Positions 1 through 10,717 are shown, counted from the stretch's first letter. The stretch: DNA of 64,000 nucleotides from Symbiodinium natans (GCA_905221605.1 CAJNDS010000990.1:222501-286500); one strand, 5' to 3'. The notes: generated by a model not told the origin, from the letters alone. Made by a program: numbers and translations.

Positions 1-306
1 CTAAACCCCAAAAAAGGAAACAAGGGCCTGCTCTTGGTCCTCGTGTATCCCGAAACTTGCACAAGGCTTCGGGTGGGACAGGCAAGGGCTTCGGGACCCA
101 GGGGCGTCAGGAGCTCTTCAGGGTTTAGGGCTTCGAGTTCTTGGGCCCTGAACCCTAAACCCTAAACCCCACACCCCAAACCCCAAACCCTAAACCCAAT
201 TGGGGTTTACGGGTTCTCAGGTTTAGGGATGACAGTTCCCAGGTTGAAGTGTTGGGGTTTAGGCCCTTGGAGTTAGGGCAATTTAGGGTCCCAGTGGCCC
301 ATTCAG

Positions 307-357
307 AGTCAGATGCAGAGGTCCAGCATCAAGGTCTTGATTGGAACCGCCTGCCAG
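307..357 (+). CDS. Internal exon, unknown protein
   Basis: A short open block reads SDAEVQHQGLDWNRLP between an acceptor ending TTCAG and a donor GTAGGG that runs straight into telomere-like DNA. Product unknown. No partner exon was found, so strand and frame are tentative. Confidence 0.3.
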
Positions 358-698
358 GTAGGGCTTAGGGTTGAGTTTACGGCCTTTAGGGCCTTGAGGG
401 GTTTTAATGTTTTTGAATTGAGTTTTGAGGGCTTACATTGAGTTCTGAGGGCCTAAACACCAAGGGCTTACAGGGTGTGGGCATCACCTTGAAATCGGGG
501 GGTTTGAAACCTTATCCCCAAGACCTCGCTGCTGTGGGCCCAAGTGGACATCTCCCGAGGCTTCGACACTCCTAGCCCCACTCCTGAGCCGTGTGGTCTC
601 AAGCTCCTCGGTTGATACAATTCTTCTTCGCTGCTCAGGCAAACCAGGAAACTTTTGCATACGCTGTGTGGCAACGCGCGCCCCGCAAGCAGCAGTTG

Positions 699-2470
699 TT
701 AACGCTCGGTCCAGTCGACAAGATTGTGGAAGCTACGCGTTACCAGCTGGGAGCACCTGGGATCGTACTGACTCAGGGGCTTGCGGCATCTGCAGCAGCA
801 AAGGTTGCCTGCCTTTGAGTGGAATGTGTCTTCTGAGTGAGTCAAGACAGTCTCACGACAAGGTGCTGCAGCAGCTTCTTCTCCATTTGCAAAATTTAAA
901 TGGCACCTCGAACAAACCCTGTGAAAGGCTTTGCGCTTCTGCCCCTGCCGAATGCAGAGTTTGCTCGGCCGCACAAGCGCGTCGAAGCTGCTGGTGTACT
1001 TTTCGGCCATCATTTGGATGGTTTCGTGCTTGCACAGCGGAACCGCTTTGTTGACGGGCTCAGCCAATGGCTTGCACTCGTCCCCGTTCTGCCTTGCGTC
1101 CGCAACTTGAAGGAGCAATGACAGAAGAAGGTCGGGTGGAATGCTCCGCTTCGTTGCCCCACACCGATGCACGATCTCCAGGCTGCAAGAAACGGGAACG
1201 CGCTCGATGTGCTTCGTGAAAGACGCCAGCCAAGTCTCGGACCCAGAAGCTTCCCACATGTCGGCGACGGCCTTGTAAAGCTCCTCCCAAAAAGGCTTGC
1301 GCATCCCGAGATAATCTGCCACTGGGATCAGCCCGAAGATTTTGTCAGAAGACAGCACCTCCGGATCGCCGGTGTACCTCGGATGTTCGAGGCGGAAGCC
1401 TAGACCACCTCCACTACAGCAGGGCTCGTGAAACCCTATAAGCCCCAAGCAACAGAAGACCTGTTCCATGGGAAACTCAGAGTGCATCCAGCGAAGTAGC
1501 CCCTCCAGCGCATCCGGATCGGCCACTGGCAGGTGCAAAGTGAAGCCGGGGGATTCAAAGCCAGGGGTTGGATCCTCGCCAAGATCTATATCCATCTCTT
1601 TCTAAATATCAATACATAAATAAACAATAAATAAATAAATATGTATATATATATATACCTGGACACATACTACTTCTCTAAAAGGATACAAACGTACTCA
1701 AGGGGAACACCATGAGAGGTATGTACACCTGAAAGGGGCGTAGACCGAAAGACAATGGGAAGTCAGTGATTGCGCACTGGTCCGTTGAGTTGCCCCTGAT
1801 GCACCCCCGAACAGAAAAGCGCACACACACACACACACACATCCCAAAACATAAGCAAGTCGAATGACAAACGCTTTAGCCCCCCAGCGGCGGCAGCTTG
1901 ACGGAAATGCTGTAATCCACTGCCGAATTCGACAACCTATGCTTTCTGAATCCGGCTCCTTTACCGATTACTTCTCCTCGCTTGCCGAATTTATGGCTCT
2001 CGAATTTCGGCGTTGCCGCTGGAAGCTTAAGTTGTTCAGGTTTGGGGGCCCGGCGTTGATCTTGGGCTTAAAGGCCTGAAAATTGAGTCTGCACGTGGCG
2101 TGCACAGGGCCTCAATTATAAAGGGCTCTTAATTCTGCAGCACAAACACCTTCCGAGCGTCAAGCAATGAGCACAGGTAGTCGCTCCAGTCCGCGACCAA
2201 AGGCCGATGGATGAAGAAATACCTTCTGCCCACCATGAGGCAAAGGTCAGCCGCGAAGGGGTTGTTCAGCCAACTCTTCCCATTCCTCGACAAACTGAGG
2301 CGGGCTCGGCTTCGGATCTTGCCTTTGGGCTTCAAAAGCGGGGGCGGGGGGGTCGAGGTACCTGTTTCGGGGGTGGAACTATACCTGTTTCCAGCTGTGT
2401 CCTGTAGCTGCCTCTTCTGTATGTGGAGAGCACTGTGCCTCGTCTCCCTGCGAACCTGCGAAGCCCCCAT
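699..2470 (-). CDS. BTB/POZ-type domain protein, two exons
   Basis: Exon 1 is 2150-2470 (ATG at 2470, in-frame TGA upstream) and exon 2 is 699-1601, ending in TAA. The 548-nt intron (donor GTGTTT, acceptor ATTTAG) is phase 0, giving about 407 residues. Residues about 75-107 (ADLCLMVGRRYFFIHRPLV) resemble the start of a BTB fold, and exon 2 continues with its second half (LPVADPDALEGLLRWMHS) followed by a segment ending VADYLGMRKPFWEEL. The N-terminal 55 residues are basic, proline-rich and probably disordered. The C-terminus is Cys/His-rich (CSRC, then CCCRCRK) and might bind zinc. BTB proteins usually dimerise or act as cullin-3 adaptors; that role here is inference. Unusually for this window, the intron has no TTTAGGG array, only AT-rich DNA and a CA microsatellite. 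Confidence 0.62.
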
Positions 2471-3261
2471 AAACCACTGGGCTTTTCATTTTGCCTGATT
2501 CAGGGTTGAGGGCCTTGCTCCCCGTTCTCTCGATACTCACCGACATCCCGAAACCCTAGACCCTAAACGAAAAAAAGGTGAACCTCTGAGTCCGTAATCC
2601 CCAAAACATGTTAAGCCTAGGTAGGGCCGGTCCAATCCGGGCGTCTCTTGGTTCATCTCCATCGTCCATAGCGGGTGATCCTCTTGAGTGACTTCGTCAC
2701 TTCTCTACGTCAGGGTTTTTTTAGGCTGAAACAGGGCTTGTAAGGTTTCGGGTTCAGGGTTAAGTGAGGATCCCGATTTGGGCGCGTTACAATACGGACG
2801 CTAGGTGCCAGAGCAGAAGAGGAATGATTTTTGGTTTAGCAAGGGGGTTCTCAGGTATCTGACTCCTAGGTTACTTTGGGCCCTGAACCCGAACCCTAAA
2901 CCCTACACCCTGAACTCCCCAAAACAGGGTAGCAGGATCCAAGCCTAGTCCAAACTTTTCCGAAGACCAGAACACCCTAGCCCGGAACACCCTCAACATC
3001 CCTAAACCCTATGAATCCCATGAACCTCGGTGCCTTCAAAGACCAAGCCTTGTAAAGAATCCCCTAAATGTCAAGCCAGTAGGGATTTGGGTTTTACTAA
3101 GGGTCTAGGGACACCCCCCCTACACCCTAAACCCTAAAACCCTAAACCCCAAACCCTAAACCCTAAACCCCAAACCCTAAACCCCAAACCCTAAACCCCA
3201 AACCCTAAACCCTAGGCCCTAGACCCCCCCGATGGAAGGGTCCTCTGGCAGGTTAGGGAAC

Positions 3262-3320
3262 CGCCGGCTGCAATCCGCCGGCTGGCAGGTCGGCGCGGCG
3301 GCTTGGTTGGCTTGCGCCAT
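3262..3320 (-). CDS. Probable first coding exon, unknown protein
   Basis: An ATG at 3320 opens a GC-rich exon reading MAQANQAAAPTCQPADCSR and ending in a GTTCCC donor. It is flanked on both sides by telomere-like repeats. The Ala/Gln/Cys composition suggests a flexible N-terminus. Downstream exons were not assigned. Confidence 0.4.
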
Positions 3321-3565
3321 GGCTGCTTTAGGTTTAGGGTTTAGGGTTTAGGGTTTAGGGTTGAGGGTTGAGGGTTGAGGGTTGAGGGTTTAGGGTTTAG
3401 GTTTTAGGGTTCAGGGTTTAGGGTTTGAGACAGGGCTTGAAGGGTTCTGAAATTAGGGTTTAGGTTTAAGGCTTATCGGCTTATAGGCTTAGAGGCTCCA
3501 AAAACAACAAAGCACACACTGAACCCTTTGGTGAGGCTCGGCTTCGTGGGCTAAACCCCAAACCC

Positions 3566-3660
3566 TAAACCCTAAACCCTAAACCCTAAACCCTAAACCC
3601 TAAACCCTAAACCCTAAACCCTAAACCTAAACCCTAAACCCCTAAAACCCTAAACCCCTA
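3566..3660. repeat. Interstitial telomere-like array (CCCTAAA)n
   Basis: About ten near-perfect CCCTAAA heptamers followed by 8-bp CCCCTAAA variants. One of many such arrays; similar degenerate tracts at 3120-3220 and 3330-3420 run in both orientations, so this is not a chromosome end. Confidence 0.9.
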
Positions 3661-3924
3661 AACCCCTAAACCCCGAAACCCTAAACCCTGATAGCAGGGT
3701 CCATGTTTCAAGGGGCCCATTCCCTGTTCCGCGGTTTTTCAGAAGTGTTGGGCAGTAATTATGCGACGGAACAGCGCAAAAGCTGATTTCTCAACAGAAC
3801 CGAGATACCTAACCTGCATGAGCCCTGGGGGCTACCCTGTGAAAAGAACCTCAACCCTTTCAATGCCAATGAACAAATCTAAACCCTTATAAACCCTAAA
3901 CCATAAACAATACCTAATTGGGCA

Positions 3925-4015
3925 TTTCCCAAAAAGAGGGGTACCCCTTTATAGCCCAAATAGAATAGAATTCCCACAAAGAGACCCCCACAAAAGGGCA
4001 CCCCTCTTTTCGGAA
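3925..4015. mobile_element. Inverted-repeat element, family D copy 1
   Basis: Terminal inverted repeats (TTCCCAAAAAGAGGGGTACC against the complement of GGCACCCCTCTTTTCGGAA) flank an AT-rich centre with ATAGAATAGAATTCC. Related copies lie at 35628-35724 and 54465-54559. No clear coding flanks are seen for this copy. Confidence 0.7.
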
Positions 4016-4320
4016 CCCCCCAAAATACAAATTGCCTGACGAGTCGGCACCGGTCGGCAAAGAGTGGCCTGAGGGGTCGGGGGTGAAGGAAAGGGGGGGA
4101 GGCCTTCGGGTTTCCAAGCACTTTTAAGTTGAGGGATGTTGGGATTCTTTGCCTGAAAAAAGGGTCTCAGGTTTAGGGCCCAGGGGTCCTGGAGCTGGAC
4201 CGTGGCCCACATTGCTTTCGGGGCCGGCCTGTGAGGTTGAGGGCTGAGGGTCTCCCTGGAAACTCCCCAACTGCATTTATGCGACCTAAAGCCCTATCAC
4301 CCCGGGTGTAAGGTGTCCAG

Positions 4321-4538
4321 CAGCAGCAACAGCAGCAATGCGCCGCCAAGTTCCGCCAGCGCCTGGACGCCGTAACGCGCTGCTCTGAGGCCTGAATATC
4401 CATTCCACGCGGGTTTCGAGCAAGATTGTCCCGGACGACACAAGCGCTGGCGTCGCCACAATGATGAGGATGCGCAGGCAGACAGCCCGCAGCCCGGGGC
4501 TAAAAGCAATCTGGGCCGTGCCCGGACAGCAGCGTTGA
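4321..4538 (+). CDS. Coding region with polyglutamine start, frame shift or hidden intron
   Basis: After GTGTCCAG the plus strand reads six Gln, then CAAKFRQRLDAVTRCSEA and a TGA at 4393. One frame over, the same DNA continues as a natural-looking sequence (SSKIVPDDTSAGVATMMRMR...) to TGA at 4536. The change of frame near 4395 means either a tiny intron or a frameshift (pseudogene or assembly error). Antisense frames are also open but less natural. Function unknown. Confidence 0.42.
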
Positions 4539-4760
4539 GCATCTGACGTCGTTGTGGCAAGAACCGCGATCACCCTGAACCATCAACCCTTTACGGCATC
4601 AACCCCTCATCGTTATAACCCAGAGCCTCGGGCTGAAAGTATACTTCTGGGAATTATTAGGCATGTAGGACTTGTAGGGCTTCTAGGCCTTGTCGAGTTA
4701 ATAGGGCTCATGAGGTTCGTAGGGTTCACGTGAGCCGGAATCTAAAAAAAACACCGGCCT

Positions 4761-4883
4761 TCAGGCTGGCCGAGCGCCGCCGTGGGCCTCAGAAGTGTCA
4801 GGGTATGAACCCCATGAGGGCCAGACGGGAAACACCGTTTTAGCAACCTCGCGCCAAGTCAAAAGGCTTTCCGGGTCCATAAG
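4761..4883 (-). CDS. Terminal exon, unknown protein
   Basis: After the acceptor CCCTAAAG the reading is LMDPESLLTWREVAKTVFPV and onward to a TGA at 4761. The acceptor lies within a degenerate telomere heptamer, so repeat DNA supplies the splice site. Product not recognised. Confidence 0.42.
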   Translation of the reverse strand, partial: LMDPESLLTWREVAKTVFPVWPSWGSYPDTSEAHGGARPA

Positions 4884-5764
4884 CTTTAGGGCAAAGGCTG
4901 GAGATGCTAAGGACGTTGAATGGTTTAGGGCTATGGTGGCTTGGGCGTGAGGGCTGCAATTGAGCGAGCCAACTGCCGAATCCGGGGGACCAGGAAAAGA
5001 AGGGCCGTGAGGCCTCATGAACCCTTTACCCTCAACTCCCCGAAGCCTAAGCCCCTTTCCTTCATATTCCTCATTCGCCGAATCCTACGCCCTTCGGCAA
5101 CTCCTAGACCCTAAACCCCCAGCCCAAACCCTAGCCAAACCCTAAACCCTAAACCCTAAGCCCATACACCCCCCGGATTCCCTGAACAAAAAGGTCTGCC
5201 AGGCGCCCTGCGGCTCTTGGACGCGCGCTCCAAGCGCTCGAGACCTGCATCGCCAGCGCGGGGGTCCCCAAGGAACGCCCTAAAAACCCTCGAAACCCTC
5301 AAAACCCTTTTCGTATATATTATAATCATGGGGTTTATATCAATGAAGATGTATGTCAAGAAACATGGCCCCCGGACAGCTTGGAAAAGGGCACCAACAC
5401 AAGTGCTAGGCTGAGGGCTTTCGGGCTTTAAGGTTAGGTTGCAAGATAAACAGACTGGGGTTTAGGGGTGTATGGTCACCAAAGGGTAGGCAACTGAAAC
5501 CCTGCTTAAACCCTCAATTCCTGCTGTCAAGTGTTGTCAAGCTTTGAAACTCAAAAACATGATTCTCAGGCGAGCTCCTTGACATTTTTCTGGTGGCTAA
5601 GCCCTAAGCAACGATAAAGACTGAAGCCTGAACCCCGAGAATGCACCCCGATGGGTCCAATTTTCGTTCGCGTGGTTTGGCTGTGCTTCGGTGATCTGTG
5701 GCTGTTTAGGGGACAAGGCGGTGTGGTTCCCTAAACCCAAAAAAACTCTAATGGGATCCCAAGC

Positions 5765-5840
5765 CTGGCTAGGGTTCGGAAGCACCATGCCTTGATCGGT
5801 AGGGCCAGCCGCGCCTGCCTCGACAATGTGCCGTGGAATG
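5765..5840 (-). CDS. Exon-like segment
   Basis: After TTGCCCAG the minus strand reads IPRHIVEAGAAGPTDQGMV. It is surrounded by CCCTAAA-type DNA. The 3' boundary is not determined and there is no homology call. Confidence 0.3.
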
Positions 5841-6127
5841 CTGGGCAATGCACCCTAAGCCCTCTAAACGACCCGCTAAACTCCCTAAACCCTGAACCCT
5901 GAACCCTAGACCCTAAACCCTAAACCGTCCCTAAACACTTTGAACTGTGGGCATCTTCAGAAACTTCCGCTTTGCTTCAAGCCCAGACCCTAAACTCCTA
6001 CAAGGCCCGGAGACAAACGAAGCCCAGAGCCGCAACCCTCAGCCCCACAAGCCCGAGACCCTAAACTGCACACCTGAAAAACCATCCCTGTAAAGCTACA
6101 GCGCCGGCGCAAGGCAAAGTGTCAACC

Positions 6128-6170
6128 GAGAAAGGATAGAGGGAGAGAGGGAGAGAGGGAGAGAGGGAAC
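6128..6170. repeat. GAGAGAGG purine tract
   Basis: Simple direct repeats of GGGAGAGA, about five units, in non-coding DNA between exon islands. Confidence 0.8.
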
Positions 6171-6400
6171 ACCTCCCCCCCTCCCAAAAACAAAACACAC
6201 TAAACGCGTTCCCTCACTCCGCCGTCATTGGCGCCTGCAGGATAAGCAAACTTTTCGTCCCTCATTCTGGGCTACTGACGGGGGGGTGCAAGAAAGGAGG
6301 ATGTACTGAGTTCCTCAACCCTGATCGCTGCAACTCAATCTTCTGAAAACTTGCGAGTTTAAGGCTTAGGGCTTTGGGGCTTAGTTAACCCTAAACTTTG

Positions 6401-6625
6401 TTAGCAACTGCTGTAGCAGGTGGCCTCTTCGCCCTGCTTCTCCTCCTCCGGGCAGGGGTCGGGCAGCACTGTGCCCTCCTGCTGTCGGTGAAGAGTCGGG
6501 GGTCTAAGGGGTCAGGGCTTCCCTAAACCCTAAATCCTAAACCCTACCCCTAAACCCTAAACCCTAAAACCTAAACCCTCAACCGTCAACCCGAAGGTCC
6601 AGGATCTCCTGCTGTTTGGGCACGA
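6401..6625 (-). CDS. 3' end of an unknown gene, two exons
   Basis: Exon 6591-6625 reads VPKQQEILDLR and ends at GTTGACGG. Exon 6401-6481 follows acceptor CACCGACAG and reads QEGTVLPDPCPEEEKQGEEA, then TCYSSC and a TAA stop. Both sides of the junction are phase 0, so they join without a frame break. The intron between them (6482-6590) is largely CCCTAAA-type repeat. The acidic Cys-containing tail is not recognised. Confidence 0.6.
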
Positions 6626-6938
6626 CTGGGTGGGGGAGGGGGGTAACTTGTAGGCCGAGGCCCCAAGCCCTGAGGCCGGGTTGAGGGTTTAGGGTTTATA
6701 GGGTATAGGGTATAGGGTTTAGGGCTTGGGGCTTAACAGGCTAACCCTAAACCCTAAACCCTATTTGTGTTCGTAATTCTTGGACGTCGGCCGAAGACCC
6801 GCCAAGACCTCTCAGCTTTGCTGAACCTTAAGCTGCAAGCCTCAGAAGCCCTAAGCCCAAAACCTGATATAAACCCCTCAACCCTTATTTAAGATCGTTG
6901 CAGCCGCTTTCCATCCGCCGGGTTTTGGCTCGCAGGAT

Positions 6939-7014
6939 CATACCCTAAACCCTAAACCCTAAACCCTAAACCCTAAACCCTAAACCCTAAACCCTAAACC
7001 CTAAACCCTAAACC
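6939..7014. repeat. Interstitial telomere-like array (CCCTAAA)n
   Basis: Ten nearly perfect CCCTAAA heptamers between exon islands. Confidence 0.9.
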
Positions 7015-7025
7015 CACCATACGGC

Positions 7026-7234
7026 TTAGGCTTCATGGTTGGAGTCGAAGGTGGAGCTTCGCAAGAATCGGCGAAGCTTCTGCGCCCTTGGCCGGGCCAT
7101 TGTGTCATGAGAACCCGACACGTACGATGGCAGCACCTCAGATCCTCCTATGCAACCCTTCATGCGGAGACGATGTAGCATACCCAAAAGTCCCGACTTC
7201 CGAAGATTAGGTATGTCCCGAAAGTTGCCCACCC
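7026..7234 (-). CDS. Terminal exon or short ORF, unknown
   Basis: After GGGGCGCAG|G the minus strand is open for about 69 codons to a TAA at 7026. It has a basic start (RDIPNLRKSGLLGMLHRLRM) and a basic end (RAQKLRRFLRSSTFDSNHEA). It lies directly against a CCCTAAA array on its 3' side. No domain recognised. Confidence 0.45.
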
Positions 7235-7477
7235 TGCGCCCCTAAGCTTCTAACCCTCATGCCCCACGAAGAGACAGACAAACATGGGGGGACCTCCACG
7301 GGTGAGGCCCCAACAAGCTCCGGCGGCGTGGGGCGCCTCTGCTTCGGTGGGGAGGCGGAGGGAAGTTAGGGATGAGGGCTGAAAGATGGGGGGTAGAGGA
7401 TTTAGGGTGTATGCCTCAAGGCTTAGGGGTTGAACAGGGATGAAGGAATTCGGATGTAGGGCTTCTAGGCTCCCTAG

Positions 7478-7518
7478 CAATCGCCAGGAATCAACAGGGC
7501 ACTAATTCGTGAGGGCCT
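7478..7518 (+). CDS. Small exon upstream of element A1
   Basis: Between CTCCCTAG and the GTTGGGATG start of element A1, the plus strand reads QSPGINRALIREGL (41 nt, phase 0 to phase 2). Supports A1 as an intron in the plus direction; the downstream exon is not clear. Confidence 0.3.
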
Positions 7519-7621
7519 GTTGGGATGTTCCCCCTTATACTAACAGTCCTTAATAGGGATCATAGTACCCCCAATTATAGTCCCTCTTAAGGACTGATAG
7601 TATAAGGGGAAACATCCCAAG
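7519..7621 (+). mobile_element. Introner-like element, family A copy 1
   Basis: Palindromic element with termini GTTGGGATGTTCCCCCTTAT and its complement ending CATCCCAAG; inner repeats ACTAACAGTCCTTAA/TTAAGGACTGATAGT. It begins GT and ends AG in the plus direction. Six other copies of the family are in the window. Confidence 0.85.
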
Positions 7622-7849
7622 TCTGGGGTTTAGGGCTTAGGGGGGTTTTCCTACAGGCCCTTCACTTCCGTTCCCTCGTTTTCTCAAGTAAGCCCCGTCG
7701 GGGCTTCGCCGAGCTATTCTTTCAGCCCTGACTCCACAAAGACTGTACACCGGAACAGCAAGTCGCCCCAAAAGCTCAAACCACCAACCAAGAAACAAAA
7801 ACAACTCCAAACTGCCCAATCCCCAACCCTCCAAAATAAACAAACAAAT

Positions 7850-7995
7850 GGATGAATGCACGCATGAATGAATGAATGAATGAATGAATGAATGGGTGAA
7901 TGGGTGAATGGGTGAATGGGTGAATGGATGAATGGATGAATGGGTGAATGGATGAATGGGTGAATGGATGGATGGATGGATGGATGGATTGATGA
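7850..7995. repeat. Tetranucleotide microsatellite (GAAT/GGAT)n
   Basis: GAATG, GGTGAATG and GGAT units in about 145 bp. In the minus strand it translates into long Ile/His/Pro/Ser repeats with no sign of a real protein. Confidence 0.9.
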
Positions 7996-8386
7996 ACGCA
8001 TGAGTGAATATTCTATTTATACAAGTATTTACTTCTATTGTCAATTAATTCAACAAAAGCCTAATAATAATGACCGCAAAACAGACAAGGCTTTCAGCGC
8101 CTGTCGAGCCTTCAGCCGAGATGTGCATCGGGGCTCAGACTTATTCGGTCATGGTTGTCGAAATGTCGGCCCCTTGTAGAAGAACCCTTACACACATTCT
8201 TGGAAGGGGCTTAGGCTGTCGGCTTCTGACTGAGTCTAGGGTTTAGAAGTTTGAGTTCAGCCCGAACTGGTTTACCCAGGAACATAGGATCAAAAAGGGT
8301 TCCCTTTGTTGCTTAAACAGGGGTCATAAAGGGAACCTCAGCCCCCACCAAAAAGGCACTACTGGGCACCCGAGCGAAGTGTTGAC

Positions 8387-8452
8387 CTCAGGGACGAGAG
8401 GGTCGGAGTCCTCGGCGTCCCCATGGGCACTCTCATCCTCCTGCGCGGCCAT
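8387..8452 (-). CDS. First coding exon, acidic N-terminus
   Basis: ATG at 8452, then AAQEDESAHGDAEDSDPLVP, 22 codons exactly to a GTCAAC donor. The composition (strongly acidic, no stop) and the phase-0 donor make it a credible start exon. A G-run (8470-8483) and degenerate TTTAGGG precede it. Protein unknown. Confidence 0.5.
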
Positions 8453-8684
8453 GGGGTGGGATTTGGGTGGGGGGGGGGGGGGGAGTTTAGGATTTAGGGT
8501 TAGGGGTTTAGGGATTTGGGGTTTAGGGGTTGGGGATGGTAGGGGTTGAAGTTTCGGGATTTTTGGGGGCTTTGGGAGAGGGGACCCCTGAACCCTGAAT
8601 CCCAATGCCAAGTCCGAGCAAACGCTCGGTAGCCGGCATCAGGCCATCTGGACTCTTTCCGGCCAGGGCTCTGGATAAAGCCGA

Positions 8685-8808
8685 ATATAGGGGCCTTAAT
8701 GAATAGAATAGGGTTTTGGGGTTATTTTCGTATAATTATATAAAGCCTAATATAGGGCCTTAAGAGTTAGAATAGGATTTTGGGGTCATTTTCGTATAAT
8801 TATAAGGG
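8685..8808. mobile_element. Family E element, tandem direct copies
   Basis: Two successive copies of a unit beginning AATATAGGG(G)CCTTAA and containing GAATAG and TTTTCGTATAATTATA. They match the left end of the family E element at 46590. Rearranged, with no coding flanks. Confidence 0.6.
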
Positions 8809-8851
8809 GGGATTACAAGGGACAACCGTTCGATTCTGACCTGTACATTAC

Positions 8852-8902
8852 CCGGGCCCCGGAGCAACTCAGACTCGCCGACGTCCGAAAAGGCCACAAG
8901 TC
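8852..8902 (-). CDS. Exon, unknown protein
   Basis: Reads AGLVAFSDVGESELLRGPG and ends at GTAATG. It abuts the inverted repeat of element J, whose edge supplies the TAG acceptor. Confidence 0.4.
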
Positions 8903-9009
8903 CTGCTACTGAACTACTGCTTAAGAACCCCCGTCCTTGTAAGGGCAATATAAGGATTACTCTTGTTTTCATTCTTTTGGGGTTCTTAAGCAAACAGTAG
9001 TGTAGTGGT
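8903..9009. mobile_element. Inverted-repeat element J
   Basis: Ends TGCTACTGAACTACTGCTTA and TAAGCAAACAGTAGTGTAGT are imperfect inverted repeats bracketing GAACCCC/GGGGTTC. Single copy here. Its left end lies against an exon. Confidence 0.65.
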
Positions 9010-9224
9010 TTGGGGCAGAGGGTTTGGGGGATCAATTTGGGCTGAAGGATCCCTCAACTTGAATGTAGGATAAACACCCCTGATACCCAAGACCGGAGCC
9101 CCTCAACCCGAAAACCCTTATAAGCCCTTTTGAGAACACCAACCCCTATGACCCCCTAAACCCTAAAACCCCAAACCCCAGACCCTGAAGCCTAAACCCT
9201 GAGCTCTAAGCCCTACACCGATAC

Positions 9225-9309
9225 CTCCCACACTCCACATGAACGGCTGCAGCGACCTCTTCCTCTTCCTCAGCAAGCGTGGCCGGCTCGGGAGCCGATT
9301 CTTCTCCAC
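9225..9309 (-). CDS. Internal exon, acidic Glu/Ala-rich
   Basis: From acceptor GAATGAG to donor GTATCG the exon reads GEESAPEPATLAEEEEEVAA and on to AVHVECG, in the only minus frame with no stop and a natural composition. Product unknown, likely a disordered acidic segment. Confidence 0.5.
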
Positions 9310-9650
9310 CTCATTCTTAGGGTTTAGGGTTTCGGGCTTAGGGTTTAGGGTTTAGGCTCCATGATGCTCCATGATTGGAAGTCTGGGCCCTCATGGAAAA
9401 AGCTAAGTACCCTTTTATCAGGTACATGGGTATACGGGTATACGACGAGGCTCCCCAAATTAACCATTTTAGGGGCCCAGACGGATACACCCTGGACTGC
9501 AAGAAGGGTACTTCAGTTAAGCAGGACCCAGGGTGGAGCCCTAAACCCTAACAGGCCATATTGCATCTCATCTATGTTGGCACGTGCTGACCGTCTAACT
9601 CTTGCTTCATGGCAAACCCTAAACCCTGAACCCCACACCCCAACCCTAAC

Positions 9651-10010
9651 CTAACAGGGGGGATTTGAAGTTTCGGGTTCGCCCGACTTTGTCCCTACAG
9701 GAATTCCTATGACAAGGCAAGGCCCGCTCGGCCCCCCGAAAATTTCCACACTACTGCTCTTGAGCAAAATTGAAGAAGCGGTCAATACTTCCTCCAGCTT
9801 CTTGCCGGAGGATCGCTCGCATTCCTCCATCACTCGCTCAGGATCCAACAACTGCGCCAAGAGCGGCTCGTTGTTGCGAAACGGGCGCGTCTGCGCTCGA
9901 GCAGCAAGAATGCCCAAAGAACAGGCTCGGCTCGATGGCTGAAAGAGATGTATCAGCTGTCGTAGAGCCTCGTAGCCGTTCTGTGCTGGAACACGTTGCA
10001 TCACTTGCAA
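9651..10010 (-). pseudogene. LTR-retrotransposon gag-like remnant
   Basis: A continuous 119-codon frame contains NGYEALRQLIHLFQPSSRAC and later EECERSSGKKLEEVLTASSI. The pattern (a Gly-Tyr-Glu-Ala-X-Arg-Gln-Leu start, then a segment ending in an E-S-S-G-K/E-K-L-E-type motif) resembles gag-type polyproteins of Copia elements in dinoflagellates. It is much shorter than a full gag-pol and no integrase or reverse transcriptase follows. Either a decayed insertion or a domesticated exon. Confidence 0.4.
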
Positions 10011-10139
10011 CCCTCTGCCGCTTAGGCTTTAGGGTTGAGGGTCTAGGATTCAGGGCAAGCCCTATCGAAACCCTATCGCCCCGAAACCATCCGAAACCCC
10101 TAAACACCTGACCCCAGAAGCCCCCGAATGCTCGGCAAC

Positions 10140-10228
10140 CCGCGGCAGCCGGTGCTCTCGGAGTCATCCGCGCGCGACTGCACGATGGCCAGGAGGCGCA
10201 GCTTGCTCCTTGCCAAATTTCGTCGGGG
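10140..10228 (-). CDS. Exon, unknown protein
   Basis: From GGTATTCAG to donor GTTGCC the reading is RRNLARSKLRLLAIVQSRAD then DSESTGCR. The basic-to-acidic pattern resembles a helical linker. Not recognised. Confidence 0.42.
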
Positions 10229-10507
10229 CTGAATACCCTAGCCCCAAAAAGGCTAACCTTTTACATATAATAGGATTCTACAAAACCCAAAAGGTTATAA
10301 AGGTTGCCTACCCAGTCCCGAAGATTTGGACCCAATACTCTCAATTTCAGGTTTGAGGTTTGAGATTTCGGGGTGGTTGACGCAGCCGCCATCTCAGCAG
10401 TCGGTTGTTTTACTGCCCATCCTTGGAAACCCAGTTATTGGTAATCTTAGGGCTGCAGTTTGGAAGGGCTGCTGGACTAGATGGGGCTTAAAAGGTTTAG
10501 GGGGGCC

Positions 10508-10717
10508 CTACGCTAGTGGGCTCCAGGACTTAGCCGGGGCGCGCATGATTATGGCTTCGGTTGCTTTGGGGATTTTACGCCAACGTGACCACTCCAAGGC
10601 TTTTAGAATTTCGGGTTTTGCCAGGGTTTTAATGCTGAAACCCATCACTTGCTCCCATGCCAAGTCCGCTACCTCTTCCTTCGGCGGCGTTTTGTGGGCT
10701 CCTGGAGAAGATTGGAC
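10508..10717 (-). CDS. ORF fragment, unknown
   Basis: A stop-free minus frame reads VQSSPGAHKTPPKEEVADLA, WEQVMGFSIKTLAKPEILKA, LEWSRWRKIPKATEAIIMRA and ends at TAG (10508). Composition is strongly protein-like while the overlapping plus frame is less so. No start codon and not identified; a mobile-element origin is possible. Confidence 0.5.
   Translation of the reverse strand, partial: VQSSPGAHKTPPKEEVADLAWEQVMGFSIKTLAKPEILKALEWSRWRKIPKATEAIIMRAPAKSWSPLA

Noticed and set aside
7637-8044. 135-codon Ile/His/Pro/Ser-rich ORF
   Set aside because: Most of it is the translated GAAT/GGAT microsatellite; only the last ~30 codons could be coding and they lack splice support.
9403-9517. Inverted-repeat element with AAGTACCCTTTT/AAGAAGGGTACTT ends
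   Set aside because: Ends are short, the interior has no second copy in the window, and no splice-like termini are evident.
10240-10320. Further element family shared with 61365-61400
   Set aside because: Only TACCCTAGCCC and GTTAACCTTTT-like pieces match; too short to define ends.
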